Positions 18,041 through 26,136 of a stretch of DNA of 64,000 bases are shown piece by piece. The stretch lies in assembly GCF_011030405.1 (NCBI RefSeq), contig NZ_JAAJTJ010000007.1, positions 1-64,000 of the forward strand. Direction: 5' to 3'. This stretch comes from Parapedobacter sp. SGR-10 (lineage in GTDB: Bacteria; Bacteroidota; Bacteroidia; Sphingobacteriales; Sphingobacteriaceae). Numbering within the stretch: position 1 is the first letter of the stretch; every line of letters starts with the position of its first letter. The notes below the pieces were generated by a model. That model saw nothing but the letters and a program-made list of their open reading frames with translations. It searched no databases and was not told the origin of the DNA. The position numbers and the translations under genes are program-made.

Positions 18041-19216
18041 TTAATAGAATGTTAATCTTATCTTCTCCCAATCCTTATCAGATTTATTGTGCTTTATACT
18101 GGTCCCCTGTCCGGCGAGGTGTGCCCAAAAGCCATAGTTGGTTGCCGGAGCATAGTCTACAAGTTGTTGTTCGAACCAAGCAGCGCCATCCAACCAATTT
18201 TGCTTATATTCGTAAATGAAATGCAAGCCGAGTATTTCACGGTCTTTATAGGAGAGATTGCCTGTTTCGTTGAGTGTACGCATGAGTTTGTTGATACCTT
18301 CATTTTCCGTCTGTCCCAACGCCCATTTTTGCAACAGGTCCGGATCTGAAATGCTCGTTTCGGTATTCATGAAGAATCGATTTGAAAATTTCTTTAACAT
18401 GAACCGAAAATAATCTCTACGCAACAGCCCATCTAAGATGTGGTTGATGTTTTTTTTGTTCTGCGAAGATATTCGCTCGGAAAGAAAATGATAGGTAAGG
18501 ATAGGCGATAGGGATCCAATGGCCAGATAAGGGGAGAGCCGTACGTAAAGGTCTTGATGGCCTGCCTCTGTTTGGAGAACGGATTCCAATTCGGCCAAAG
18601 CTGCCTTTTCACCATAATCGTATGGAAATTTTGTCTTACCATGCGTAGGCAATATCGTTTTTTCCAGATGGGGAGGAATATGGATTTGTGCAATATCGGG
18701 TAGGGCCTTTCTGACAGAGCTTTCTTTTTCTATTTTCTTGCGGAAAGTATTGAAATCTTCGGGGATATCGCGAATAGGGAAGGGAAGGTCTTCCTTGTGG
18801 TATAGGGTGTGACCTATGAAATGCTTAAGGTTGATTTTGATCTTCCATAAAGCCTCTTCTACTCGTTCAGAAATGTCCGTTTCGCGTTTGGCAACTTCCC
18901 GGTGATGGTACACCTCGTCCACGTCATATTTTTGGACAAGGTGAGGAATAATCTCTTCGGGCAGTCCTTCGTAGGTCAACAAGTCTCCACCCAAATGCTG
19001 GATTTTCTCTTTTAGAGACATGACAGTCCGTAAAGTATATTCGCGACGTAACTGTCCCGTGTTGAGAAAACCACGTTGGTTGACTTCGTAATATCGGGTA
19101 TCAAAGATGTATACCGGTACGATGAAATCAGCCTTCTGGACGGCATTGTACAATATTTCATTGTCATGTATCCTTAAATCGTTTCTAAACCATACCAGAA
19201 TAACCTTTTTGCTCAT
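18041..19216 (-). CDS. DASH-type cryptochrome/photolyase family protein, divergent C-terminus
   Basis: 391 aa. The N-terminal Rossmann domain is typical (VILVWFRNDLRIHDN, VYIFDTRYY). The FAD domain begins well (RLSPYLAIGSLSP, LLRRDYFRFM). The core motifs of photolyases around TGxPxVDAxMRxL and the xNRxR loop are replaced (GQTENEGINKLMRTL, GNLSYKDREI). The later NWLDGAAWFEQQLVDY...TNYGFWAHLAG is conserved. The protein stops about 20 residues after that, shorter than DASH proteins (about 430-490 aa). It may bind FAD weakly or bind another ligand. DNA repair activity is uncertain. Confidence 0.8.
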   Translation of the reverse strand: MSKKVILVWFRNDLRIHDNEILYNAVQKADFIVPVYIFDTRYYEVNQRGFLNTGQLRREYTLRTVMSLKEKIQHLGGDLLTYEGLPEEIIPHLVQKYDVDEVYHHREVAKRETDISERVEEALWKIKINLKHFIGHTLYHKEDLPFPIRDIPEDFNTFRKKIEKESSVRKALPDIAQIHIPPHLEKTILPTHGKTKFPYDYGEKAALAELESVLQTEAGHQDLYVRLSPYLAIGSLSPILTYHFLSERISSQNKKNINHILDGLLRRDYFRFMLKKFSNRFFMNTETSISDPDLLQKWALGQTENEGINKLMRTLNETGNLSYKDREILGLHFIYEYKQNWLDGAAWFEQQLVDYAPATNYGFWAHLAGQGTSIKHNKSDKDWEKIRLTFY

Positions 19217-19567
19217 TGATTTGTCTTTAACTTAGAGACCCTCCTAAGAAATATCCAATAATTCTTTTATACTTTTTTGTTTGTCGCTGATCAATCCATA
19301 CATATCTAAAGCATATACTGCAAAACAAACTTTTGCGTATTTGCTCTTTTGAAATCGTCTTCCGCCAATAGCCGGATAAATCTATACACCCCGGTAATTT
19401 ATCGATGTTTAAACAATGAAAAGTGTATGTAAATACAACAAATATAGCATATTTACGTGCAATTATAGGGATTGTGAATCAATATTGACATAATATAAAC
19501 AAAACGTTGCTGAAACAAAATGGAATAGATACGGTTTATATAGATACAAATTCAGTAGTGTTTTGAT
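19217..19567. other. intergenic gap between divergent genes
   Basis: 351 bp, A/T-rich, between the cryptochrome gene (minus) and the SDR-like gene (plus). It must hold both promoters, but I saw no convincing promoter pair, repeat or RNA gene. Confidence 0.5.
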
Positions 19568-20446
19568 ATGGAGGTTTTGGTTAGTGGTCTTCACTCATAT
19601 TTGGGAAGGGCAAGTGTAAGCTACCTTCCGGACGACGGTTACCATGTGTACGGCCTGTCACGTGATACGCGCTTACTGTCGTACAAAACGAATATTCCTA
19701 TCACAGCCAATATTACCAATGTCGACCTTATCAGGCGAGGGAAGGCTTATGAGGATTTTCGTCTGGACACGTTGGATTTAAGTTTTTATTTTACACAGAT
19801 ACCTGACTTAGACGATACGATAGCCATTCGGTACGAATTACTGTGTTTGCGCCACTTTATTTTGCTGTCTCAACGCAATGGTTGCAACAGGATAATCTAT
19901 GTAGGCCGTATGTACGATAAATACTGCTTGGAAGGTATTAAAGCTTTGTTTGTAGAACTTCAGGTGGCTTACACCATCGTACTCAAAGATATAGCTATAG
20001 GTACAGATACGTCATTTGGACGCTTCTTGACAAAAATATCGGCAAACAGGTATGTATTTCTGTTTCGTCCGACAGAGAGATGTACGTTTTGTCCATTTGT
20101 GTTGGAAGATATTTTTCGATGGATAAAGCAGATACCGTGGAAGGAGGCTTTCGTGAATGAAGAGATTGAGTTTGGTGGTGCGCAGCTATGGGAATTGAAA
20201 GATATGTTAGTTGAGCAGGCCAAATATTTGAAAATCAATAATATGAAACGGATATTTTCCGTTCCGAACAAATATGCAGTACAATTATTGAATCAATTTC
20301 TTTATGGTATGCGCGCAGATTTGTACGATGAGTATATTCACCATATTACGAAAGGAAAATTTGCCGACAATTCGAAATGGCAGTCTCGGTTTTCATTTGA
20401 GTTTACGCCTATCCTATTCCAACCCTTTCCACCACTCGGTGTTTGA
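19568..20446 (+). CDS. divergent NAD(P)-binding Rossmann (SDR/NmrA-like) protein
   Basis: 292 aa, soluble. The N-terminus VLVSGLHSYLGRASVSYL resembles the glycine-rich start of extended or atypical SDRs, with GLHSYLG in place of GATGxxG. The segment RNGCNRIIYVGRMY matches the central strand that carries the conserved Ser/Tyr in active family members, but no YxxxK is obvious. It could be a degenerate epimerase-like or regulatory protein. The start is supported by a nearby upstream A/G stretch only. The gene ends inside the opposite-strand MBL gene (33-bp overlap). Confidence 0.55.
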   Translation: MEVLVSGLHSYLGRASVSYLPDDGYHVYGLSRDTRLLSYKTNIPITANITNVDLIRRGKAYEDFRLDTLDLSFYFTQIPDLDDTIAIRYELLCLRHFILLSQRNGCNRIIYVGRMYDKYCLEGIKALFVELQVAYTIVLKDIAIGTDTSFGRFLTKISANRYVFLFRPTERCTFCPFVLEDIFRWIKQIPWKEAFVNEEIEFGGAQLWELKDMLVEQAKYLKINNMKRIFSVPNKYAVQLLNQFLYGMRADLYDEYIHHITKGKFADNSKWQSRFSFEFTPILFQPFPPLGV

Positions 20447-21541
20447 TGGGATATCGTTCATGTAGACGATTTGCCCAATAGCTGGTAAAATGAGATTGAC
20501 TTGATTTTCCTTGGCAGCTTTGGTCACACGTATCAAAGGTTCGTCCCAAGCATGGTTGGCCAATGGAAACTTTGCCGAATGTACGGGAATGACGTATTGT
20601 GCATGTAAATCTTTGGAGGCAGTGATCACTTCTTCGGGCATCATGTGTATGTATTTCCACATTTCGTTGTACTGTCCGTTTTCCAGAATAGCAAAATCAA
20701 AAGGTCCGTATTGATTACCTATTTCCCTAAAGTGTTTGCCATAGCCACTATCACCGCCTATGTATATTTTTTTTGTGCCTTGCAAGATAAATGAAGACCA
20801 TAGGGTCGTATTTCTCTTGAAGGTACGTCCGGAAAAGTGCCTTGCAGTGGCCGATGTGAATTTGAGCCCTGCGACACTGGTCGAATCTCCCCAATACAGT
20901 TCTGTTATATTTTCATTTGGGTAACCCCATTTTTCGAGATGTGCTCCTACGCCAAGTCCTGTTACGATATGTTTGACTTTGTGCTTGAGCTTCATAAAGG
21001 TATTGTAATCCAAATGATCCCAATGGTCATGCGTGATGACGAGAATGTCAATCTCGGGCATGTCTTCAGCCGTATAGCTGTACTCGCTATTGAAAGCACG
21101 GACACTGAGACGCACGGGGGTGGCATATTTGCTGAATACAGGGTCAACGAGAATTTTTTTCCCATCCAATTGTAAGAGGTAAGAGGAATGTCCAAACCAA
21201 ACGTATAGATTACTGTCTATGGGCAAGTGGTGGAGGTTGTTCTTTTTGACCGGGATCAAGCTTTTGGGAGAATTTCTTTCTCTTTTGCTTATGAAACTAC
21301 GTAAAACATCGGTGTAGGAAGTACCTTCGGCCAGATCCGGAGTGTGTTCTATATTGTTAAATGCACCATCGCGATAGTTTGCTTTGCTTTCCATAAGGGC
21401 TAGACGTTCACCCGAAGGAACAGCCCCGAACCGATCATGACGCATATATAGAAGTCCTCCCACGATCAAGAGCACTATGAGGATAAGTAGAATTTGCATG
21501 CTTCGGACCAAAAATTTTTTCATACTGAATTGAATTTTCAA
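20414..21541 (-). CDS. MBL-fold metallohydrolase (NAPE-PLD/UlaG-like)
   Basis: 375 aa. A signal-anchor helix lies at about residues 10-33. The metallo-beta-lactamase domain carries ITHDHWDHLD (zinc ligands in HxHxDH at 171-176), GLGVGAHLEKWGYP, ARHFSGR, GGDSGYG and PVHSAKF. This subgroup includes N-acylphosphatidylethanolamine phospholipase D-like and L-ascorbate-6-phosphate lactonase-like enzymes. The phosphodiesterase-type relatives are closest by the ARHFSGR pattern, but the substrate is open. The 3' end overlaps the convergent SDR-like gene by 33 bp. Confidence 0.85.
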   Translation of the reverse strand: MKIQFSMKKFLVRSMQILLILIVLLIVGGLLYMRHDRFGAVPSGERLALMESKANYRDGAFNNIEHTPDLAEGTSYTDVLRSFISKRERNSPKSLIPVKKNNLHHLPIDSNLYVWFGHSSYLLQLDGKKILVDPVFSKYATPVRLSVRAFNSEYSYTAEDMPEIDILVITHDHWDHLDYNTFMKLKHKVKHIVTGLGVGAHLEKWGYPNENITELYWGDSTSVAGLKFTSATARHFSGRTFKRNTTLWSSFILQGTKKIYIGGDSGYGKHFREIGNQYGPFDFAILENGQYNEMWKYIHMMPEEVITASKDLHAQYVIPVHSAKFPLANHAWDEPLIRVTKAAKENQVNLILPAIGQIVYMNDIPSNTEWWKGLE

Positions 21542-21589
21542 AACTAGTAGAAATTATCTAATCTAAAAGTCATAAAGACTTCCGAAGCA

Positions 21590-22429
21590 TTACTTAATAA
21601 TCCTTTTTATCTTATTTGATTTTTTGATCAATTTGTGTAGCCCTTCGTAATCTTCTTCTTTTATTTTGTCGTGAAGCTTCTGTAGCTGTTTGATATGTTC
21701 TTCGAGAACTTCCAATACGTTTGCGCGGTTTTGCTTAAAGATAGGGGTCCACATATCGGGCGATGATTTGGCCAGACGTACCGTAGATTCAAAACCCGAT
21801 CCGGCTAATTCAAAAATACGGCCTTGGGACTTCTCTTTTTCCAGTACGGTCAATGCCAGTGCAAAAGAAGTCAAATGCGAGATATGGGATACGTAGGCGG
21901 TATGCATATCGTGCTCTTCGGCATTCATGAAGAGAGACTTCATTTCCAATTGTTCGGTGATGGTATCGGCCAGATCGAAAGCGTCTTCATCGGATTTAAA
22001 AGCCTCTACATAAACCATGTTCTTGTCCTTGAAAAGATCGGGAATTGCTGCTTCGGGCCCGGAATATTCGGTTCCGGCCATAGGGTGGGCGGCAACGTAG
22101 CGACCCCGTTTTGGGTGATCGGCAATCTGTTGCAGGATATTGATCTTAGTAGATCCCATGTCGATGACTACATGATCGGTGATGCGATCCAGGATATGAG
22201 GTGTAAGCTGCATGATGGCATCCACGGGTACGGTGAGGATAATGACCTTGCACTGTGCGATCGCTTCATCCAATGTCAGAAATTCGTCTACCAAATGAAG
22301 CTGGAGTGCTTTTTTGCGGTTTGCTTCGCTTTTATCAACACCGATGATTTTGTCGTATTGTTTGGTTTCTCTCAACTTTATGGCTGCCGAACCCCCAATC
22401 AATCCTACACCTACTATGGCTATATTCAT
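21590..22429 (-). CDS. tyrA: prephenate dehydrogenase
   Basis: 279 aa. The N-terminal NAD-binding motif is GVGLIGGSAAIKL (residues 6-18). The helical C-terminal dimerisation domain has the substrate-binding HPMAGTEYSGPEAA and YVSHISHL (the catalytic and ligand His of the family) followed by SGFESTVRLAKSSPDMW. It converts prephenate to 4-hydroxyphenylpyruvate in tyrosine synthesis. It lies 35 bp behind the aminotransferase gene in the same direction, so the pair makes tyrosine (and phenylalanine) from prephenate-derived keto acids. Confidence 0.93.
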   Translation of the reverse strand: MNIAIVGVGLIGGSAAIKLRETKQYDKIIGVDKSEANRKKALQLHLVDEFLTLDEAIAQCKVIILTVPVDAIMQLTPHILDRITDHVVIDMGSTKINILQQIADHPKRGRYVAAHPMAGTEYSGPEAAIPDLFKDKNMVYVEAFKSDEDAFDLADTITEQLEMKSLFMNAEEHDMHTAYVSHISHLTSFALALTVLEKEKSQGRIFELAGSGFESTVRLAKSSPDMWTPIFKQNRANVLEVLEEHIKQLQKLHDKIKEEDYEGLHKLIKKSNKIKRIIK

Positions 22430-22464
22430 TTTTCTACGATACTAATGTTTAATTGTTCGCAAAG

Positions 22465-23628
22465 TTAAGATAAAGTATTCTTAATACGATCAATTGCTTC
22501 TTCAAAAACCGAAGGTGGGGCGCATAAGCTTATGCGGATATAGCGTTCGCCTGCCGAACCGAATATACCACCCGGCGTGATAAACACATGGGAATCGTAC
22601 AGTACCTTGTCGCAGATTTCGTAGCTATCCTTGAAATGTGTAGGAATTTTTGCCCATACAAATAATCCGACCTGGTCTTTGCTGTATGTACATCCCAATA
22701 GGTCCATAATTTCAAAAACTTTTTCTCTGCGTTTGCGGTACTCCTCGTTCAGTTGTGTGTACCAGGATGTATCGACTTTCAGTGCGGTAGCAGCGGCCAG
22801 TTGTAAGGGGAGAAACATTCCCGAATCCATGTTACTTTTGAAACGTAGAATTTCATTGATCCGTGTTTCGTTAGCGATCAGCATGCCGATGCGCCATCCG
22901 GCCATGTTGGAAGATTTACTTAAGGAATTCAATTCTATAGCCACATCCAATGCACCTTCTACAGAAAGAAGGCTTTGGGGCTGGTCATTCAATATAAAAC
23001 TGTAAGGATTGTCATGGCATATCAATATGTTATGTTTCCTGCCAAAGGCAATGATCCTTTCGAAAAAAGTTGTATTCCCCAATGCACCTGTGGGCATATG
23101 CGGATAGTTGATCCACATCATTTTTACGGCTGACAGGTCGGACTTCTCAATTTCTTCCAAATCGGGAAGCCAGTGTGTATCTTCTTTCAGTTCGTAGGGA
23201 ACGATCGTTGCCCCGCTGATACGTACCGCACTGGTATATGCCGGATAACCGGGATTAGGTACAAGTACCTGATCGCCATCTTGAAGATAGGTCATGCAGA
23301 TATGGACAATACCTTCTTTGGAACCAATGAGCGGTAATATTTCTGTGTTTGGATTGAGTGTGACGTGATAATACCTTTGGTACCAATCGGCCATGGCCTG
23401 TCTGAGCGCCGGAGCACCCTTGTAGCTTTGGTATCCATGGGTGTTGGGCAAGGCTGCTTGTTCGCTCAATACCTTGATGACATCGGGGTGGGGTGGGAGG
23501 TCCGGGCTGCCTATACCCAGATTGATGATTTTGTGGCCAGCTTTGTTCAGCTCGTCGATCTCCCTCAGCTTTTTCGAAAAGTAGTATTCTTCCGTATGTT
23601 GTAACCTTTTGGCAACCTGAATGTCCAT
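22465..23628 (-). CDS. PLP-dependent aminotransferase, class I/II (aromatic amino acid synthesis)
   Basis: 387 aa from MDIQVAKRLQHTEEYYF. An upstream ATG at 23688 adds 20 non-family residues. Features are NLGIGSPDLPPHPDV near the N-terminus, PNPGYPAYTSAVRISGA, NYPHMPTGA, CHDNPYSF, and ELNSLSKSSNMAGWRIG with the PLP lysine (SLSK). Family members include LL-diaminopimelate and aromatic aminotransferases. The placement directly before tyrA points to transamination of phenylpyruvate or hydroxyphenylpyruvate. The prephenate dehydratase gene often found alongside is absent. Confidence 0.85.
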   Translation of the reverse strand: MDIQVAKRLQHTEEYYFSKKLREIDELNKAGHKIINLGIGSPDLPPHPDVIKVLSEQAALPNTHGYQSYKGAPALRQAMADWYQRYYHVTLNPNTEILPLIGSKEGIVHICMTYLQDGDQVLVPNPGYPAYTSAVRISGATIVPYELKEDTHWLPDLEEIEKSDLSAVKMMWINYPHMPTGALGNTTFFERIIAFGRKHNILICHDNPYSFILNDQPQSLLSVEGALDVAIELNSLSKSSNMAGWRIGMLIANETRINEILRFKSNMDSGMFLPLQLAAATALKVDTSWYTQLNEEYRKRREKVFEIMDLLGCTYSKDQVGLFVWAKIPTHFKDSYEICDKVLYDSHVFITPGGIFGSAGERYIRISLCAPPSVFEEAIDRIKNTLS

Positions 23629-24171
23629 GATGTTTGAATTTGGCACTAAATTTATAAAATCTAAATGGTTTTGTGGATATTCTTGCAAAAGATTTCAATC
23701 ACTTGTTTTTTTCTGTATTCAACAAGGACTTTGGAAGTCTTTAGGATGATCTTTTTTATGATTCTTGTGATGGTAATACTTTGCTTTCCGGACGGTGGAT
23801 ATCCAACAATTCTGCTTTTTTCAAAAAAATGTTTGTATTGACAGAAAAAGTTATGTATCTTCGGGTACGTACCCAATTATAAACTCTCGATTTGCCTAAA
23901 GATTGTCATTTCATGTTTGGGTAAACAATATATTGTTGGGGCTTATTTATGGTGAGAATCACACTTTGTCGTTAGTATGGATTTGTGGTCATGGTCATAT
24001 TCAAAAAAATATAAGAGCACAACTATTGTGGTATAGAAATGGTATACATCAGGTTGTGTTACAGATATTGATAAAGAGTTAATGTTGAATTAATATAGAG
24101 TTTGTTTATTTGCATTGAAAAGTCCTGCCAGAGATAAAGAGGCAGTTATATTTTAAACAGTACTTTAGCGT
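23629..24171. other. long intergenic region with regulated promoter and ~300-nt leader
   Basis: 543 bp. It contains the LacI-type operator/promoter described separately. About 300 bp of A/T-rich leader then runs to the sigma gene. I see no gene and no stable RNA fold there. The left part serves as the upstream region of the aminotransferase on the other strand. Confidence 0.6.
23832..23874 (+). promoter_or_regulatory. promoter with LacI-type operator, site 1 (sigma/fecR/susCD operon)
   Basis: TTTG (23832-23835), a 20-bp spacer and TATCTTCG (23856-23863) form a Bacteroidota promoter. The perfect 12-bp palindrome GGGTACGTACCC (23863-23874) begins at its last base and covers the transcription start. 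The flanks TTC and AATTATA are shared with site 2. A protein on the palindrome should block this promoter. Confidence 0.75.
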
Positions 24172-24747
24172 ATGTATCATCTGTATAGTGAACACGAACT
24201 TTTATTGGCTCTTAAACATGGAGACGATAGGGCTTTTGCAGAGGTTTATGAGCGCTATTGGGAACCTCTTTTTAAGCAAGCCCTATCTATGACTCATGAT
24301 GAGGATATGGCGAAAGACATTGTTCAGGATAGTTTCGTTTGTCTTTGGGAGAAAATTTCGCATACCGAGATTACTAAATCTTTGCGGTCCTATCTGTTTA
24401 TAGCTGTTCGTTCACGTGTGCTTAATCAGTTTGCACATGGAAAAGTGCAGGCGAAATATTTGGAATCCTTGGCTTCGTACCTTACCGAAGGTGAAAACCA
24501 AACAGATCTTCCTTTGCAAGAGAAGGTACTACAAGAACAGATAGATCGACAGATCGCCTCACTGCCTGAAAGGATGAGGACAATCTTCGAGATGAGTAGA
24601 AAAGAGTATATGAGTTACAAAGAAATAGCTGATGAATTGTACCTCTCGGACAAGACTGTGAAAAAACAAATCAGTAGAGCGCTCAAGATTTTACGGGTGA
24701 AATTAGATTTTCTCTTAAGCTTAACCATTGTTCTTTTCTTCTTTTGA
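24172..24747 (+). CDS. ECF sigma factor of the first PUL
   Basis: 191 aa. Region 2 (YERYWEPLFKQALSMTHDEDMAKDIVQDSFVCLWEKI) and region 4 (LPERMRTIFEMSRKEYMSYKEIADELYLSDKTVKKQISRALK) are complete. The hydrophobic phenylalanine-rich tail is typical of Bacteroidota PUL sigma factors. It should direct RNA polymerase to the susC promoter when released by the FecR-type anti-sigma factor encoded 111 bp downstream. Its own promoter appears to be under the LacI-type operator, an unusual double control. Confidence 0.92.
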   Translation: MYHLYSEHELLLALKHGDDRAFAEVYERYWEPLFKQALSMTHDEDMAKDIVQDSFVCLWEKISHTEITKSLRSYLFIAVRSRVLNQFAHGKVQAKYLESLASYLTEGENQTDLPLQEKVLQEQIDRQIASLPERMRTIFEMSRKEYMSYKEIADELYLSDKTVKKQISRALKILRVKLDFLLSLTIVLFFF

Positions 24748-24858
24748 TAACCAAAACCTGGTTTCTTTTTAAAATTTTCAATTTTTTTCTTTTTGTGTAC
24801 TACTTCCATGGTGGGTATCCTGTCTTCAATATATAGAGATACTGACTGATATACATGT

Positions 24859-25986
24859 ATGGAACATAAGGAAGTTAAAGAATTATTGAAAAAATACCTG
24901 GCAGGCACATGTTCTCCCGAAGAAAAACGACGTATTGAAAGTTGGTATGCGGACCAATCCGAAAAACGTGATGAAAAGATATTTCAATATGATCGGGAAA
25001 AAATAAAGGAAGAACTTTGGGTAGATATTGTCAAAAACAAATCTGCCGGCAAGCGAAAGATCCGTTTGCGGCAGGCAACTATAGCCGCGGCAGCGGTTGT
25101 TCTGCTCGGTTTATTTCTCTATATTTTCAAAGAACCAATTTTACATCCGCAGCACAATGTTGTACAAGCCGAAAATTCACCTGTATTGCCCGGAGGCAAT
25201 AAGGCCATATTGACGACAGGTGGAAAGCAGTATGTACTGAGCGATATGGCTGATGGCGTGGTCGAACAAGGAGATCATTTTAGAGTGGTCAAACAAGAAG
25301 ATGGTGTTGTTTCTTTTGATGTAATCGAACAGTCAGGCTCTGCTGTGCCTGTTCTCAATACTATTGAGACTCCCAAGGGAGGGATATATAGGGTGACCCT
25401 GCCCGATGGATCGAAAGTATGGCTCAACAATGCATCTTCTATATCCTTTCCATCTAGTTTTGAAGCGCATCAGCGGGTGGTGCATATTCGAGGTGAAGTG
25501 TATTTTGAAGTTGCTCACGATGGCAGTCGCCCCTTTAAGGTATTGACACCACAACAGGAGATCGAAGTTCTGGGGACGAAATTCAATATTAATGCATATG
25601 AGGAAGAACCATTTGTCCGGACCACATTGATACAGGGCAGTGTCAAGGTCAAAGGACAGTCCAGCACACAGATACTCAAACCGGGATATGAAATGATATC
25701 TGCAAAAGACGGGCAGGATAAGATCGCACGAGCTGATATGTCTTCCGTCATGGCTTGGAAGGAAGGTATATTCCGGTTTGAGCGTGTACGCCTAGATGTA
25801 CTGATGCGCCAACTGGCCCGATGGTATGATATAGACCTGGTCTACCAGGGCGCACTACCCAAGGATGAGTTTGTAGGTCAGATACGAAGAAGCGAACATA
25901 TTGATAAAGTATTGGAAGTATTGCAGGACGGAAACGTAGATATCGTCCTGGAGGGTAGAAAATTAATTGTCGGACAAAAAAAATAA
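24859..25986 (+). CDS. FecR-type anti-sigma factor
   Basis: 375 aa. It has a cytoplasmic N-terminal sigma-binding part (1-70, KKYLAGTCSPEEKRRIESWY), one transmembrane helix at about 73-91 and a periplasmic FecR domain (IETPKGGIYRVTLPDGSKVWLNNASS...RGEVYFEVAHD...VLGTKFNINAY). A C-terminal DUF4974-like domain (RFERVRLDVLMRQLARWYDIDLVY) contacts the N-terminal signalling domain of the SusC protein. It passes the substrate-bound signal from the outer membrane to the sigma factor. It is the partner of the sigma and SusC genes on either side. Confidence 0.93.
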   Translation: MEHKEVKELLKKYLAGTCSPEEKRRIESWYADQSEKRDEKIFQYDREKIKEELWVDIVKNKSAGKRKIRLRQATIAAAAVVLLGLFLYIFKEPILHPQHNVVQAENSPVLPGGNKAILTTGGKQYVLSDMADGVVEQGDHFRVVKQEDGVVSFDVIEQSGSAVPVLNTIETPKGGIYRVTLPDGSKVWLNNASSISFPSSFEAHQRVVHIRGEVYFEVAHDGSRPFKVLTPQQEIEVLGTKFNINAYEEEPFVRTTLIQGSVKVKGQSSTQILKPGYEMISAKDGQDKIARADMSSVMAWKEGIFRFERVRLDVLMRQLARWYDIDLVYQGALPKDEFVGQIRRSEHIDKVLEVLQDGNVDIVLEGRKLIVGQKK

Positions 25987-26016
25987 ATGTATGGAAGAAA
26001 GAACCGTAGCATAGGC

Positions 26017-26080
26017 TTGGACAAAAAAACGGAAGTGCTACCAACACCTCCGTCAAGACCTTATCAGATAAGGTGTCCAA
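26017..26080 (+). promoter_or_regulatory. structured leader between fecR and susC
   Basis: A possible three-way junction. The outer stem is TTGGACA (26017-26023) with TGTCCAA (26074-26080). The arms are ACGGAAGTG/CACCTCCGT (26029-26053) and ACCTTATCAGATAAGGT (26058-26074, sharing one base with the outer stem). A run of seven A directly precedes the first arm. On the minus strand this is a hairpin followed by seven T, an intrinsic terminator for antisense transcription. The second fecR-susC junction (62383-62418) has the same A-run plus hairpin design. Confidence 0.5.
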
Positions 26081-26136
26081 ATCAGAAAAAATGACGTTTG
26101 TAAATCAAAAATCCTTAATTCAAACATTGCAAAAAT

